A stretch of DNA of 64,000 nucleotides from Microtetraspora glauca (GTDB lineage: Bacteria > Actinomycetota > Actinomycetes > Streptosporangiales > Streptosporangiaceae). The notes beneath the pieces were generated by a model. That model was given only the letters and a program-made list of their open reading frames with translations. It searched no databases and was not told the origin of the DNA. The stretch is from contig BBYL01000008.1 of NCBI GenBank assembly GCA_001570385.1, positions 1-64,000 on the forward strand, in the 5' to 3' direction. Of the stretch, positions 39,888 to 49,946 are shown piece by piece (the first letter of the stretch is position 1; each line of letters starts with the position of its first letter). A program made the position numbers and the translations under genes.

Positions 39888-41530
39888 TTGGCCGCGTACA
39901 GGTGTTCCGGCCAGTTGGCCAGCAGGGTGTAGGAGGTGTAGTCGTGCACGCCGACGGCGCTGCTCAGCGCGATCGCGGACTGTCCCCACCACAGCGGAAG
40001 GTAGGCCACGTCGGCGGCCTGGGCGCTCTGCGCCTCGATCAGCAGCGCGGCCCTCTTGGCCGGCTCGGACTCGGCACCGGCCTTGGCCATGGTGTCGGTG
40101 ATCGTGGCGTTGGTGTACTTCGCCGGGTTGCCCTCGCCGAGGAACCAGCTCGCGAGCTCGCCCGGGTCGCCGGTGGTGTTGAAGTACCACATGTAACTCA
40201 GCGGCGGGAAGGTGTTCAGCTCGGCCAGCCACTGCTCGATGGGCAGTTCCTTGACGTCGAGGGTGATCCCGATCTTCTTCAGGTCCGCGCCGAAGGCGAG
40301 CGCGGCCGTGCCCAGGTGCGGTCCGGTGTTGGGATACGAGAGGGCGGCGGTGAACCCGTTCGGCACCGACGACTGGGCGAGCTCCTTCTTGGCCTGCTCC
40401 AGGTCGTACGCGTACTGCGGGATCGCGGCGAGTTCCTTCGTCGCCTGGTCCGGCGTCCACAGCCCGCCGAACTGCTCGGGCGTGGACAGCGCGGTCGCGA
40501 CCTGCCCCCGGCCGTGCAGGATGTTCTTGACGATGGCGTCGCGGTTCACCGCGTGCGCGATGGCCTTGCGCACGTGCACGTCGTCGAACGGCTTGGCCGA
40601 CACGTTGAAGGTCAGCCCGGCGTAGGACCGGTCGGCCGCGTAGACCACACGGGTGCCGGCCGCCGACTCCCATTGACGCGCCTGGGCCAGCGGCACGTTC
40701 AACGACATGTCGGCCTTGTTCGCCTTCCATGCCAGCAGGCGGGTGTTGTCGTCGGCGATGAACTCGAACCGGATCTTGGCGACCTTCGGCCGGGTGCCCC
40801 GCCAGGTGTCCACCCGGGTGAGCTCGACGTGCGAGTCCGGCGCGAAGTCGGTCACCTTGTACGGCCCGGAGCCGACCAGGAGGGACTGGGCCGTGCCGAT
40901 CTGGTTCTTCGCCTTCTCCCAGGCGGCCTTCGGAGCGATCCACAACGCGTCGACGTTGGACGGGATCCATCCGAACGCCTCGTCGGCGGTCTTGCTGGAC
41001 AGCGTGATCTCGTTCGCGCCCGACTTGGTGGCCTTGTCGAGGTTGGCCCAGTAGCTGGCGGTGCTCGGCGACGCCTTCGCGTCCCTGGCCATCTCGATCG
41101 AGTGGAGGATGTCGTCGGCGGTGACCGGGCTGCCGTCGTGGAACCTGGCGTCGTCGCGGATGGTGTAGACGTAGGTCGTCGGCGAGGTGCGCTCGACCTT
41201 CGAGGCCAGCGCCGGGACGATCGCGCCGGAGGTGTCGACGCCGACGAGGCCCTCCATGCAGATGCCGGCCACGTAGTAGTTCAGGATGCCGGACTCCTGG
41301 CCCGGATAGAGGTTCGACAACGATCCGGGCAGTGCGACCCGCAGCAGTTCGATGTCCTTGCCGGTGTCCGCGCCCTCCGCGGCGCTCCCGCCCGATCCGG
41401 ACGACTCGGGGGCCGGTGCCGCGCCGCACGCTTCCAGCAGCGTGGCGGCAGACAGGATGGTCACACCTGTGACGGCCGCCTTGAGCAGCCCGCGACGGCT
41501 GAGAACGCCGCGCTCGTCGATACCTGCCAT
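39884..41530 (-). CDS. Peptide-binding lipoprotein (SBP family 5)
   Basis: A 548-residue protein. Twin-Arg-like RRGLLKAAVTGVTILSAAT followed by lipobox LLEAC marks a lipoprotein, possibly Tat-exported. The family-5 body includes RFHDGSPVTADDILHSIEMA and KAIAHAVNRDAIVKNILHGR. ATG at 41530 has GGGAAGG upstream; earlier in-frame ATGs lack this. First gene of the importer operon; it captures peptides or similar solutes outside the membrane. Confidence 0.92.
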   Translation of the reverse strand: MAGIDERGVLSRRGLLKAAVTGVTILSAATLLEACGAAPAPESSGSGGSAAEGADTGKDIELLRVALPGSLSNLYPGQESGILNYYVAGICMEGLVGVDTSGAIVPALASKVERTSPTTYVYTIRDDARFHDGSPVTADDILHSIEMARDAKASPSTASYWANLDKATKSGANEITLSSKTADEAFGWIPSNVDALWIAPKAAWEKAKNQIGTAQSLLVGSGPYKVTDFAPDSHVELTRVDTWRGTRPKVAKIRFEFIADDNTRLLAWKANKADMSLNVPLAQARQWESAAGTRVVYAADRSYAGLTFNVSAKPFDDVHVRKAIAHAVNRDAIVKNILHGRGQVATALSTPEQFGGLWTPDQATKELAAIPQYAYDLEQAKKELAQSSVPNGFTAALSYPNTGPHLGTAALAFGADLKKIGITLDVKELPIEQWLAELNTFPPLSYMWYFNTTGDPGELASWFLGEGNPAKYTNATITDTMAKAGAESEPAKRAALLIEAQSAQAADVAYLPLWWGQSAIALSSAVGVHDYTSYTLLANWPEHLYAAK

Positions 41531-41734
41531 GCCACACCTTCCCGGCACTGTGATCTGTCTACCAAAACACCCCAAATGGCTAGAAGTAGTAAACACCATC
41601 AATGTCCGGATCTTCCATAGCTTTCCCTACTGGAACAGTAGGGAAATGCTGTGACATTCGACACACCGTGGCCTATTCGTAACGCAACCTTTCGGCCAAG
41701 CCCGGCATCTATCAGATGACGAAAGGAGCAAGCG

Positions 41735-42748
41735 ATGACAAGGAAACTGGCGGTCCTCGCCGCCGCGGTCGCCGCGACGGCCTCCGCCCTGGCCGTCCCC
41801 ACCGCCGCGGAGGCGAAGACGGGAGCCGCCTCCGCCGCGAGCGCCCAGATCCGCTACGCGTGGGTGAAGTCATGCCCGAAGAAGGACTACACCGTCCCCT
41901 GCGGGTCGTGGACCCTCGCCCTGCGCGACGGCAAGACCCGTAAACTCACCGACGCCCGGGTCAACCCCGTGACCGCCTCCGGCAAGGTCGACAAGGACAT
42001 GGTCTCGACGCTCGCCATCAGCGGCGACGGCCAGAACGTGGCCTACTTCCGCAAGTCGGACAACAAGCTGGTCGTCCGCGACCTCGCGGCGAACCGGGTG
42101 CGCGTACTGCCCGGCAAGGCGGCCCTCGTGCCCAAGGGCATCGGCATGGGCGACGTCGCCGCCACCCTGTCCCCGGACGGCGACAGCGTCGTGATCGAGT
42201 ACCAGGACGACGCGGGCAAGCTCCCGTCGCTGCTGGTCGACATGAACGCGGGCAAGGTCACCAAGATCCGGGCGAATGTCGACGTCCAGGGCTTCAGCCC
42301 CGACGGCCACCACATCCTGGCGTCCCGGTACACCAGCGAGAACACCACGGAACTCGTCGTCTTCGACGAGAGCGGCGCAACCACCGGCCGCAAGGTCGTG
42401 CCGCAGGTGATCGCGAACAACATGCCGCAGGCCCTGGCGAACGACGGGAACACCGTCGCGGTGATGATCAGCACGTCGGGGGGCAAGCAGCGGGTACGCG
42501 TCTACGACCTGGCGAGCGACACCGTCGGCGACGCCGTGAACGTGAACACGCCGAAGAACGAGTCGCCCCACCGGCTCAGCTGGGACGACTCCGACAACCT
42601 GACCCTGTGGCAACTGCGCAACGACGCCGAGGGCAACACGACGGGCATCGTCCGGCGCTCCCTCGACCCGACCTCGGGCGCCACGAAGAAGGCCGACACA
42701 TGCACGATCACTTCCAAGATGTACATGTGGTGGCTGCCGGGCGAGTGA
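41735..42748 (+). CDS. Secreted TolB-like beta-propeller protein
   Basis: A 337-residue protein. AAAGGAG precedes the ATG. The signal peptide KLAVLAAAVAATASALAVPT ends at AEA. Repeats with SGDGQNVAYFRKSDNK, SPDGDSVVIEYQDD and FSPDGHHILASRY are WD40/TolB-type blades. CPKKDYTVPCG may form a disulfide. The function outside the cell is unknown. Confidence 0.75.
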   Translation: MTRKLAVLAAAVAATASALAVPTAAEAKTGAASAASAQIRYAWVKSCPKKDYTVPCGSWTLALRDGKTRKLTDARVNPVTASGKVDKDMVSTLAISGDGQNVAYFRKSDNKLVVRDLAANRVRVLPGKAALVPKGIGMGDVAATLSPDGDSVVIEYQDDAGKLPSLLVDMNAGKVTKIRANVDVQGFSPDGHHILASRYTSENTTELVVFDESGATTGRKVVPQVIANNMPQALANDGNTVAVMISTSGGKQRVRVYDLASDTVGDAVNVNTPKNESPHRLSWDDSDNLTLWQLRNDAEGNTTGIVRRSLDPTSGATKKADTCTITSKMYMWWLPGE

Positions 42749-42944
42749 CGCCGCCCGCACGTACCGCACAGGATCCGCACACGGATCCGGAGACGGAACC
42801 GGAGACGGAACAGATGACGGACCGGTCGCGCACCCTCGCCTCGACGTGACCGGTCCGACGGAACGCCGTCAGCGGACCCCTCCGAATGCGCGCCGTCGGT
42901 GGACCCGTGCGGAACGGAGCGCCGTCGGCGGAACCCCCGGGCCG

Positions 42945-43793
42945 TCAGCGGCGGTAGCCGGCCATCCGCTCCAGCCGGGCGACCCGCTCGGCGGTCGGCG
43001 GGTGGGTGGAGAAGAGCTTGCCGATGCCCGCGCCGCGGAACGGGTTCGCGATCATCATGTGGCTCGCCGAGGCCAGCCGTCCGTTCTCCGGGAGCGGCAG
43101 CCGCCGGGCCCCCATCTCGATCTTGCGGAGCGCGGAGGCCAGCGCCAGCGGATCACCGGTGAGCCGGGCACTCGACTCGTCCGCGGCGAACTCACGCGAC
43201 CGGGAGATCGCCATCTGGATCATCGAGGCGGCGACCGGACCGAGGATCATCATGAGCAGCGCACCGAGGAAGCCCGGACCGTCGTCGTCATCGGAGCCGA
43301 AGAATATCCCGATGTATCCGAAATAGGTGATCATCGTGGCCAGTGCACCCGCGACCGACGAGATCAGGATGTCCCGGTTGTAGACATGGGACAGCTCGTG
43401 CCCGATCACTCCCCTGAGCTCCCGCTCGTCCAGCATGACGAGGATGCCGTGGGTGACGCAGACGGCCGCGTTACGCGGGTTCCGCCCGGTCGCGAACGCG
43501 TTGGGCTGCATTGTGGGGGAGACATAGAGCCGGGGCATCGGCTGCCGGGCGTCGTTGGACAACTCCCGGACGACGCGGTAGAGAACCGGCTGCTCCACCT
43601 CACTGACGGGCCGGGCCCGCATGGCGGAGAGGGCGATCCGGTCGGAGAAGAAGTACGCGATGCCGTTGGTCAGAAGCGCGACCACGAGGGCCAGTCGCAC
43701 ACCGGAGCCGCCTCCGAGCCAGGCACCCGCCGCCAGGATCAACGCAGAGAGAGCCCCCAGAAGGATCGCGGTACGCAGGCCGTTGTGGTGCAC
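42945..43793 (-). CDS. htpX: HtpX-like membrane zinc metalloprotease (M48B)
   Basis: A 282-residue protein. Two N-terminal membrane helices (TAILLGALSALILAAGAWLG and LVVALLTNGIAYFFSD) are followed by the zinc motif VIGHELSHVYNRD and the third ligand region REFAADESSARLTGD. STHPPTAERVARLERM ends the family. It degrades damaged membrane proteins. It lies directly after nuoN on the same strand. Confidence 0.92.
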   Translation of the reverse strand: MHHNGLRTAILLGALSALILAAGAWLGGGSGVRLALVVALLTNGIAYFFSDRIALSAMRARPVSEVEQPVLYRVVRELSNDARQPMPRLYVSPTMQPNAFATGRNPRNAAVCVTHGILVMLDERELRGVIGHELSHVYNRDILISSVAGALATMITYFGYIGIFFGSDDDDGPGFLGALLMMILGPVAASMIQMAISRSREFAADESSARLTGDPLALASALRKIEMGARRLPLPENGRLASASHMMIANPFRGAGIGKLFSTHPPTAERVARLERMAGYRR

Positions 43794-43868
43794 GCCTCCT
43801 CCTCACGATTTGGTGCGTTCTCCCTTACCAACGCGTGTGGCCTGGCAGAACGTTCCCAATGGGAAAGG

Positions 43869-45317
43869 TCAGCCGGAGGCGGAGAGAACGAGCTGCGGAG
43901 CGACGGAGAAGGCCAGCGTGACCAGGACGGCGACCCCCACGGCGACCGTGACCGGCACCGATCGGGTACGGCTCGCGCCCGCCGGGCCGGGAGCGAACAG
44001 CCGGGCCGTCCACGCGATGTAGTAGTAGAGCCCGATGACCGTGTTGACCGCCATCACGACGGCCAGCCACCCGAGGCCGCCCTCCACGATCTCCCGGAAC
44101 ACCACCACCTTGGCGAACAACCCGGCGAGCCCAGGGGGCAGGCCGGCCAGGCAGACGAGGAAGAAACCGAGCGCGACGGCTGTGCCCGGCCTGCGGGAGG
44201 CCAGACCGCGATAGTCGTCCAGCTCGTTCCGCGGCGCCGTACGGGAGATCGCCATCACCACGGCGAACGCCCCCAGGTTCATCGCCGCGTAGATGACCAG
44301 GTACGACATCGACGCGGTGAACGCACGGCCGCCGACCACCGCGAGCGGGGCCAGGATGTAGCCGGACTGGGCCACCGACGACCACGCGAGCAGCCGCAAC
44401 GCGGCGCGCTGGCGCAGGGCGAGGACGTTGCCCGCGGTCATGGTCGCCGCGGCCACCACCGCGACGACCGGCCCCCACAACGTCGCCTGGTCGCGCAGCC
44501 CGGTGACCAGGATCAGGATCAGCCCGGCGAACCCGGCGGCCTTGGAGACGACGGAGAGCAGCGCCGCCACCGGGACGGGCGCGCCCTGGTAGACGTCACC
44601 GGCCCAGAAGTGGAACGGCACAGCGGCCACCTTGAACGCGAACCCCGCCAGCACCAGCACGACGGCGACCGACACGACCCCGGACGCGCCCGAGCCCGCG
44701 GAGAGGGCCGGGGAGAGCCGCTCCAGGTAGAGGGTCCCGGTAAGGCCGTACAGCAGGGAGACGCCGAACAGCGTGATCGCGGTCGAGACGACGGAGACGA
44801 GGAACAGCTTGAGCGCCGCCTCCGAGGCCCGGCCGTCGTACCGCTTCAGGGCGGTCAGCGCGAACACCGGCAGGGACACCACTTCGAGCGCCACGACGAG
44901 CGTGGCGAGGTCACGCGCGGCGGGCAGCAGGACCGCCCCCGTCAGCGCGCTCAACAGCAGGAAGTACCACTCGCCGGCTGGGATCCTCCGGTCGGTCAAC
45001 TCTGCCATGGACAGCAGCACGATCACGATCCCGGCGACGAGCGCCAGCCCGGACATGACCAGGGTGAAGCGGTCCACCACGAAGGAGCATCCGCCGCCGC
45101 CCAGCGAGTCGGGCACGCAGAACGTGCGCCGCCGCCCGCCTTCGGCGGCCTGCGCCATCAGGACGCCGAACGCCGCGACGACCCCCGCCAGCGTGACGAG
45201 CCCGAGTGCCCCCGGCGTACGGCGGGGCAGGAAGGCGTCGAGCAGCAGCACCACCCCCGCCACCAGGGCGAGGATCAGCGGCGCGGCTATCGCGACGTAG
45301 TCGATCGACTGGATCAC
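43869..45317 (-). CDS. nuoN: Complex I proton-pumping subunit N
   Basis: A 482-residue membrane protein with about 14 helices. SKAAGFAGLILILVTGL, LLAWSSVAQSGYILAPLAVV and FLVCLAGLPPGLAGLFAKVV are antiporter-like subunit motifs with the Lys/Glu network expected of NuoN. GTG at 45317 overlaps nuoM (GTGA). Last gene of the nuo run. Confidence 0.92.
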   Translation of the reverse strand: MIQSIDYVAIAAPLILALVAGVVLLLDAFLPRRTPGALGLVTLAGVVAAFGVLMAQAAEGGRRRTFCVPDSLGGGGCSFVVDRFTLVMSGLALVAGIVIVLLSMAELTDRRIPAGEWYFLLLSALTGAVLLPAARDLATLVVALEVVSLPVFALTALKRYDGRASEAALKLFLVSVVSTAITLFGVSLLYGLTGTLYLERLSPALSAGSGASGVVSVAVVLVLAGFAFKVAAVPFHFWAGDVYQGAPVPVAALLSVVSKAAGFAGLILILVTGLRDQATLWGPVVAVVAAATMTAGNVLALRQRAALRLLAWSSVAQSGYILAPLAVVGGRAFTASMSYLVIYAAMNLGAFAVVMAISRTAPRNELDDYRGLASRRPGTAVALGFFLVCLAGLPPGLAGLFAKVVVFREIVEGGLGWLAVVMAVNTVIGLYYYIAWTARLFAPGPAGASRTRSVPVTVAVGVAVLVTLAFSVAPQLVLSASG

Positions 45318-46801
45318 GAGCCCACCCCCGGGAGGATCGCCTGGACGGCGGGCGTGGTGATCGCGAGCAGCGCCTTGGGCCACAGGCCGAAGAGGAGCGT
45401 CAGAAGCACCAGCGGCATCCAGGCGGCCAGCTCGTACGCGGTCACGTCCACCGCCGGCCCGCGATCTCGCGCGGGACGGCCGTGCGTCACCCGGGACAGC
45501 ATGAGCAGGAAGTACGCGGCGGTCAGCACCGTGCCGATGCCGCCGATCACCATGAACGTCAGGAACAGCGGCCGGGACAGCTCGGCGGCGGGCCGGAACG
45601 CCCCGAACAGCGCGAGCATCTCGCCCCAGAACCCGGCCAGACCCGGCAGCCCCAGCGACGCGACGCAGGCGAAGGTCAGCAACGAGCCGATGTACGGCAG
45701 GCGGCCCAGCATCCCGCCACCCAGCCGGGCCATGTCGGCCGTGCCGTACCGGTCCTTGACCGCCCCGGCGACGAAGAAGAGCAGTCCGGTGATCAGACCG
45801 TGCGCGACGTTGCCGAAGAGCGCGGCGTTCACGCCGACCGGAGTCAGCGTCGCGAAGCCGAGCAACACGAACCCCATGTGCCCGACCGACGAATAGGCGA
45901 TCATCCGTTTCAGGTCGCGCTGGGCGAGGCAGGCCAAGGACCCGTAGATGATGCCGATCACCGCGAACGCCCCCAGCCATGGGGCCACCGTGGCGGCCCC
46001 CTCCGGGAGGATCGGGATCGCGATGCGCGCGAAGCCGTACGTGCCCATCTTGAGCAGCACCCCGGCGAGCAGCACCGAACCCACGGTCGGAGCCTCGGTG
46101 TGGGCGTCCGGCAGCCACGTGTGCAGCGGCCACATCGGGGCCTTGACCGCCAGACCGGCCCCGATCGCCAGGAACGCCAGGATCTGCGTCGAACGCGCGA
46201 TGCCGTTGCCCCGGGCGAGCGCCACCATGTCGAGCGTCCCGGCCTGGGACCAGACGACCAGCAGCCCCAGCAGCAGGACGGCGGATCCGAGCAGCGTGTA
46301 GAGGATGAACTTGACCGCCGCCGCCCGGCGCTCCGGCCCGCCCCAGACCGCGATCACGAAGTACATCGGGACGAGGACGACCTCGAAGAACACGAAGAAC
46401 AGCAGGAGATCGAGCGCGAGGAACGTGCCGATCATGCCGGTTTCGAGGACGAGCAGTGTGAACGCCAGCGCCCGCGGCCTGCTCTGCGGGCGGCCAGCCA
46501 GGTGGACGAAACACAGGAACGTCAGCAGCGCGGTCAGCACGACCAGCGGCAGCGAGATCCCGTCCACGCCGAGGTGGAACCGCAGGTCAAGGCCCGGGAT
46601 CCACGGCACGTCCGTCTGGAACTGCATCCGCGCGGTGTCCCCGTAGTCGAAGACGGCCGCCATCGCGACGGCGAGGGCCAGCGTCACCCCGGACACGGCG
46701 AGCCCGTACCCGCGCGGCACCCGTCCCGCGAACCTCGGCAGGAGGAGCACGGCGGCCCCGAGCAGGGGCACGGCGAGCATCGCGATCGGGATCCAGCTCA
46801 T
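45314..46801 (-). CDS. nuoM: Complex I proton-pumping subunit M
   Basis: A 495-residue membrane protein. FHLGVDGISLPLVVLTALLT, the LPDAHTEAPTVGSVLLAGVL segment, the AYSSVGHMGFVLLG motif and LPGLAGFWGEMLALFGAF are NuoM features. ATG at 46801 has CGGAGGTG upstream. Overlaps nuoN; separated from nuoL by about 90 bp. Confidence 0.93.
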   Translation of the reverse strand: MSWIPIAMLAVPLLGAAVLLLPRFAGRVPRGYGLAVSGVTLALAVAMAAVFDYGDTARMQFQTDVPWIPGLDLRFHLGVDGISLPLVVLTALLTFLCFVHLAGRPQSRPRALAFTLLVLETGMIGTFLALDLLLFFVFFEVVLVPMYFVIAVWGGPERRAAAVKFILYTLLGSAVLLLGLLVVWSQAGTLDMVALARGNGIARSTQILAFLAIGAGLAVKAPMWPLHTWLPDAHTEAPTVGSVLLAGVLLKMGTYGFARIAIPILPEGAATVAPWLGAFAVIGIIYGSLACLAQRDLKRMIAYSSVGHMGFVLLGFATLTPVGVNAALFGNVAHGLITGLLFFVAGAVKDRYGTADMARLGGGMLGRLPYIGSLLTFACVASLGLPGLAGFWGEMLALFGAFRPAAELSRPLFLTFMVIGGIGTVLTAAYFLLMLSRVTHGRPARDRGPAVDVTAYELAAWMPLVLLTLLFGLWPKALLAITTPAVQAILPGVGS

Positions 46802-46892
46802 CGGCGGGACACCTCCGGAACCCGTACCGACCGGCCCGGAACCGGTCCCCACGGCGAAGCATCACGAGGCATCCCGATCACGGCATCGCGGA

Positions 46893-48767
46893 TCATGCGA
46901 GCACCACCACCCCTACCGCGATCAGCAGCACCCCGGCGAGCACGCCGGTGACGTAGAGCTGGGCGTTGCCGTTCTGCGCGAGCCGCAGGAGGCCGGACAG
47001 GCCGACCGCCGCCCGCCCCGACCCGCGCACCGCCCCGTCCACCACCCGGTCGTCGGTCCGTACGACGCCCCGGGCGAGCCGCAGGACGGGACGGGCGACC
47101 AGCCGGTCGTAGACGGTGTCCAGGTAGAACGCCCGCTCGCACGGCACCCGGAACGGGCCGAGCATCCTCGCCGGATCCTGCGCGGGCGAGCCGCGCCAGA
47201 GCGAGTAGACGACCCCGGCGCCGAGCAGCGCGATCACCACGCTGATCGCGGCCGACTCCGCGTCGAACTCGCGCACCCCGGCGAACCCGAGCAGCAGGGC
47301 CGGTACGGCGAGCAGCACGACGGGCCAGAGCATCGACCGGGGAACCGCCGGACGCCCCCGCTCCTCGTGCTGTGCGCGGCCATGGCCGTGATCGTCCGCG
47401 TCGGACGGCGGCACGGGACGGCGGGAGCCGAAGAAGGTCCGCAACCAGGCGCGGGCCGAGTAGGCGCCGGTCACCCCGACGGTGACCAGCGCGCAGCCGT
47501 ACAGGAAGAGCTGGGCGGGACTGCGCGAGTGCTCGATGGCCGCGATCACCGCGTCCTTGCTGAAGAACCCGCTGGCCGGAGGCAACCCGGCGAGCGCGGC
47601 GAACCCGATCGTCATCGCCCAGAACGTGACGGGCAGGCTGGTGCGGAGCCCGCCCATATGGCTCATCAGGTTCGACCCGACGTAATGGATGACCACGCCC
47701 GCGCACAGGAACAGCAGCGCCTTGAACGCGCCGTGCGTCACCAGATGGAAGATCGCCGCGTGATCCGACCCCGCGGCCAGCGCCGCCGCCATGAAGGCGA
47801 GCTGGCTGATCGTGGAGTACGCGAGCACCCGCTTGAGATCGTCCTGGGCCAGGGCGGAGAGGGCCGCGCCCAACATGCCGACGGCGGCGATCACGCCGAG
47901 CACGTCCAGCGTGGGCTGGGCCGCGAGAAAGACCGGATAGAGCCGGGCGACCACGAAGATGCCGGCCGCGACCATCGTGGCCGCGTGGATGAGCGCGCTG
48001 ATCGGGGTCGGGCCCGCCATGGCGTCCGGCAGCCAGGTGTGCAGCGGCACCTGGGCGCTCTTGCCCGCGACGCCCGCGAGGAGCAACATCGTCGCCGCGA
48101 TCAGCGTGCTCGTCGGTATGTCGGCGGCGAGGACGTCGTCGATCCGGAAGCTGCCCGCCGACAGGCCGAGCGTGAATATCCCGAACAGGAATCCGACGTC
48201 ACCGAGACGGGTGACGAGGAACGCCTTGACCGCCGCGCGGGAGTTGGCCCGGTCCTCCCACCAGTGCCCGATCAGCAGGTAGGAGCACAGGCCCATGATC
48301 TCCCACCCGACGTACAGGACGATCAGGTCGCCCGCGTAGACCACGAGCAGCATGGCGCTGGTGAACAGGCTGATGAACGCGCTGTACGACGGGTAGCGCG
48401 GATCGTCCCGCATGTACCCGACCGAGTACACCTGGACCGCGAGCGCCACCACGGTGACGAGGACGCCGATGAGTGCCGACAGCTCGCCTACCTGGAGTCC
48501 CACGGAGATCGGGACGGACCCAGTCTCGATCTCGGCCAGGGTGCCCGCGACGGTGTCCGCGGCCCCGTGGTCACCGGTGATCGCCTGCCGCGCGGCGAGC
48601 CACACCGCCGCGACGGCCGAGATCGCGACGGGCAGGACGGCGAACCACGCCGCCCGCCGCCGGGCCGTACGGGCCGGGGTGCGGCTGCGCGGGACCCGCG
48701 ACCCGAGCAGTCCGGCGGCGGCGCCGACGAACGGCAGCAGGATGGCGAGTACGGCCAGGACGATCAT
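46893..48767 (-). CDS. nuoL: Complex I proton-pumping subunit L
   Basis: A 624-residue membrane protein with the NuoL core: [60 protein letters not shown], and [15 protein letters not shown]. The C-terminal amphipathic helix and last membrane segment ([20 protein letters not shown]) are present. ATG overlaps the end of nuoK. Confidence 0.94.
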   Translation of the reverse strand: MIVLAVLAILLPFVGAAAGLLGSRVPRSRTPARTARRRAAWFAVLPVAISAVAAVWLAARQAITGDHGAADTVAGTLAEIETGSVPISVGLQVGELSALIGVLVTVVALAVQVYSVGYMRDDPRYPSYSAFISLFTSAMLLVVYAGDLIVLYVGWEIMGLCSYLLIGHWWEDRANSRAAVKAFLVTRLGDVGFLFGIFTLGLSAGSFRIDDVLAADIPTSTLIAATMLLLAGVAGKSAQVPLHTWLPDAMAGPTPISALIHAATMVAAGIFVVARLYPVFLAAQPTLDVLGVIAAVGMLGAALSALAQDDLKRVLAYSTISQLAFMAAALAAGSDHAAIFHLVTHGAFKALLFLCAGVVIHYVGSNLMSHMGGLRTSLPVTFWAMTIGFAALAGLPPASGFFSKDAVIAAIEHSRSPAQLFLYGCALVTVGVTGAYSARAWLRTFFGSRRPVPPSDADDHGHGRAQHEERGRPAVPRSMLWPVVLLAVPALLLGFAGVREFDAESAAISVVIALLGAGVVYSLWRGSPAQDPARMLGPFRVPCERAFYLDTVYDRLVARPVLRLARGVVRTDDRVVDGAVRGSGRAAVGLSGLLRLAQNGNAQLYVTGVLAGVLLIAVGVVVLA

Positions 48768-49276
48768 CCGGCCTCCGAACGGTCAAGGACTGCCCCGCCT
48801 TCGGAGCCCGGGGCGGGAGGATCGGCGGGACCGGGGTCCGGCGAGTCGCCTGGGGGCGCGCCCGCCGGACCGGGACCGGAGCCGACCGGAGTGTCCGGGC
48901 CGGAGCCGAGCGGGCCGTCCGGGCCGGGATCGGAGCCGACCGGAGCGTCCGGACCGGGACCGATGAGGTCGCGCTCGGTGAGGTCCCGGAGCCGGTCGAT
49001 GTCGATGGTCCGGCGGTTCCTGAAGACCGAGAGCACGATCGCCAGGCCCAGACCCACCTCGGCCGCCGCGATCACGATGATGAACAGCGTGAGCACCTGG
49101 CCGCCGTGCAGCCGGTCCCGCAGCCAGATGTCGAAGACGACCAGGTTGAGGTTGACCGCGTTGAGCATGAGCTCGACGGACATGAGCACGAGGATCGCGT
49201 TACGCCGGGCGAGCACGCCGTAGACGCCGATGGAGAAGAGCAACGCGGAGACGACGACGGGATAGACGACGTGCAC
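48764..49276 (-). CDS. nuoK: Complex I subunit K with long Pro/Gly-rich tail
   Basis: Three membrane helices: [40 protein letters not shown] with the conserved Glu, and [20 protein letters not shown]. The canonical protein of about 100 residues is followed by about 70 extra residues made of [14 protein letters not shown]-like units. GTG at 49276 matches the usual NuoK start; a longer frame begins at 49300. Part of the coupled nuoI-to-L run. Confidence 0.9.
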   Translation of the reverse strand: MHVVYPVVVSALLFSIGVYGVLARRNAILVLMSVELMLNAVNLNLVVFDIWLRDRLHGGQVLTLFIIVIAAAEVGLGLAIVLSVFRNRRTIDIDRLRDLTERDLIGPGPDAPVGSDPGPDGPLGSGPDTPVGSGPGPAGAPPGDSPDPGPADPPAPGSEGGAVLDRSEAG

Positions 49277-49277
49277 G

Positions 49278-49946
49278 TCAACCGCCGTTCCGGGAGACAC
49301 CGTCAGAGCCGGTCTCCTGATCGCTCCGCGGCTCGCTCCCGGAGCCGCCCTCGGGGTCGCTGCCCGTTCCGTCCGGTGAGGGATCGGAACCGGGCGAGTC
49401 GGTGACGCGGCTCGGGCCGCCGATGTCGGTACGGGAGAGGACGATGGCGCCGATCAGCGCGGCCAGCAGGAGCACGGACAGCGCCTCGAAGGGCAGCACC
49501 CACGACCGGAAGATGCTCGACCCCAGCGCGCCCGCCGCGCCACCCCCGGGTTCCAGCGGCGTATAGGCGGTCGCGAAACCCTGGACGACCACGGTCACCA
49601 GGACCGCGGCCGTCGCGACCGCCACCAGCACGGCAGCCGCCCGGTTGCCCGAGTCGAGGTCGGCGCTCCGGCCGATGGGCGCCCGGGTCAGCATGATGCC
49701 GAACAGCAGCAGTACGACGATCGCGCCGACATAGATCAGGACCTGGACCCAGGCGACGAACTCGGCGGTCAGGACCAGATAGCCCCCGGCAAGCGCACCG
49801 AAGCACACGACGAGCCAGAGAGCGGCGTGGACGAGTTGTCTGGTGGTCACCACCAGCAGGGCGGACCCGAGAGCGACGACTCCGAGCAGCAGGAACACGA
49901 CTTCCTGCCCGGTCGGCGGCCACAGGTCCGGCACCTGCGATGTCAC
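49278..49946 (-). CDS. nuoJ: Complex I subunit J with charged tail
   Basis: A 222-residue protein. [40 protein letters not shown] (the NuoJ signature) and [18 protein letters not shown] are the expected helices. The last 45 residues are a Gly/Ser/Asp-rich tail ([20 protein letters not shown]). Overlaps nuoI by ATGA. Confidence 0.92.
   Translation of the reverse strand: MTSQVPDLWPPTGQEVVFLLLGVVALGSALLVVTTRQLVHAALWLVVCFGALAGGYLVLTAEFVAWVQVLIYVGAIVVLLLFGIMLTRAPIGRSADLDSGNRAAAVLVAVATAAVLVTVVVQGFATAYTPLEPGGGAAGALGSSIFRSWVLPFEALSVLLLAALIGAIVLSRTDIGGPSRVTDSPGSDPSPDGTGSDPEGGSGSEPRSDQETGSDGVSRNGG

Noticed and set aside
42846-45896. Plus-strand open frame of 1016 codons
   Set aside because: It covers htpX and nuoN on the opposite strand, is Arg/Gln/His-rich with no motifs, and is a shadow.
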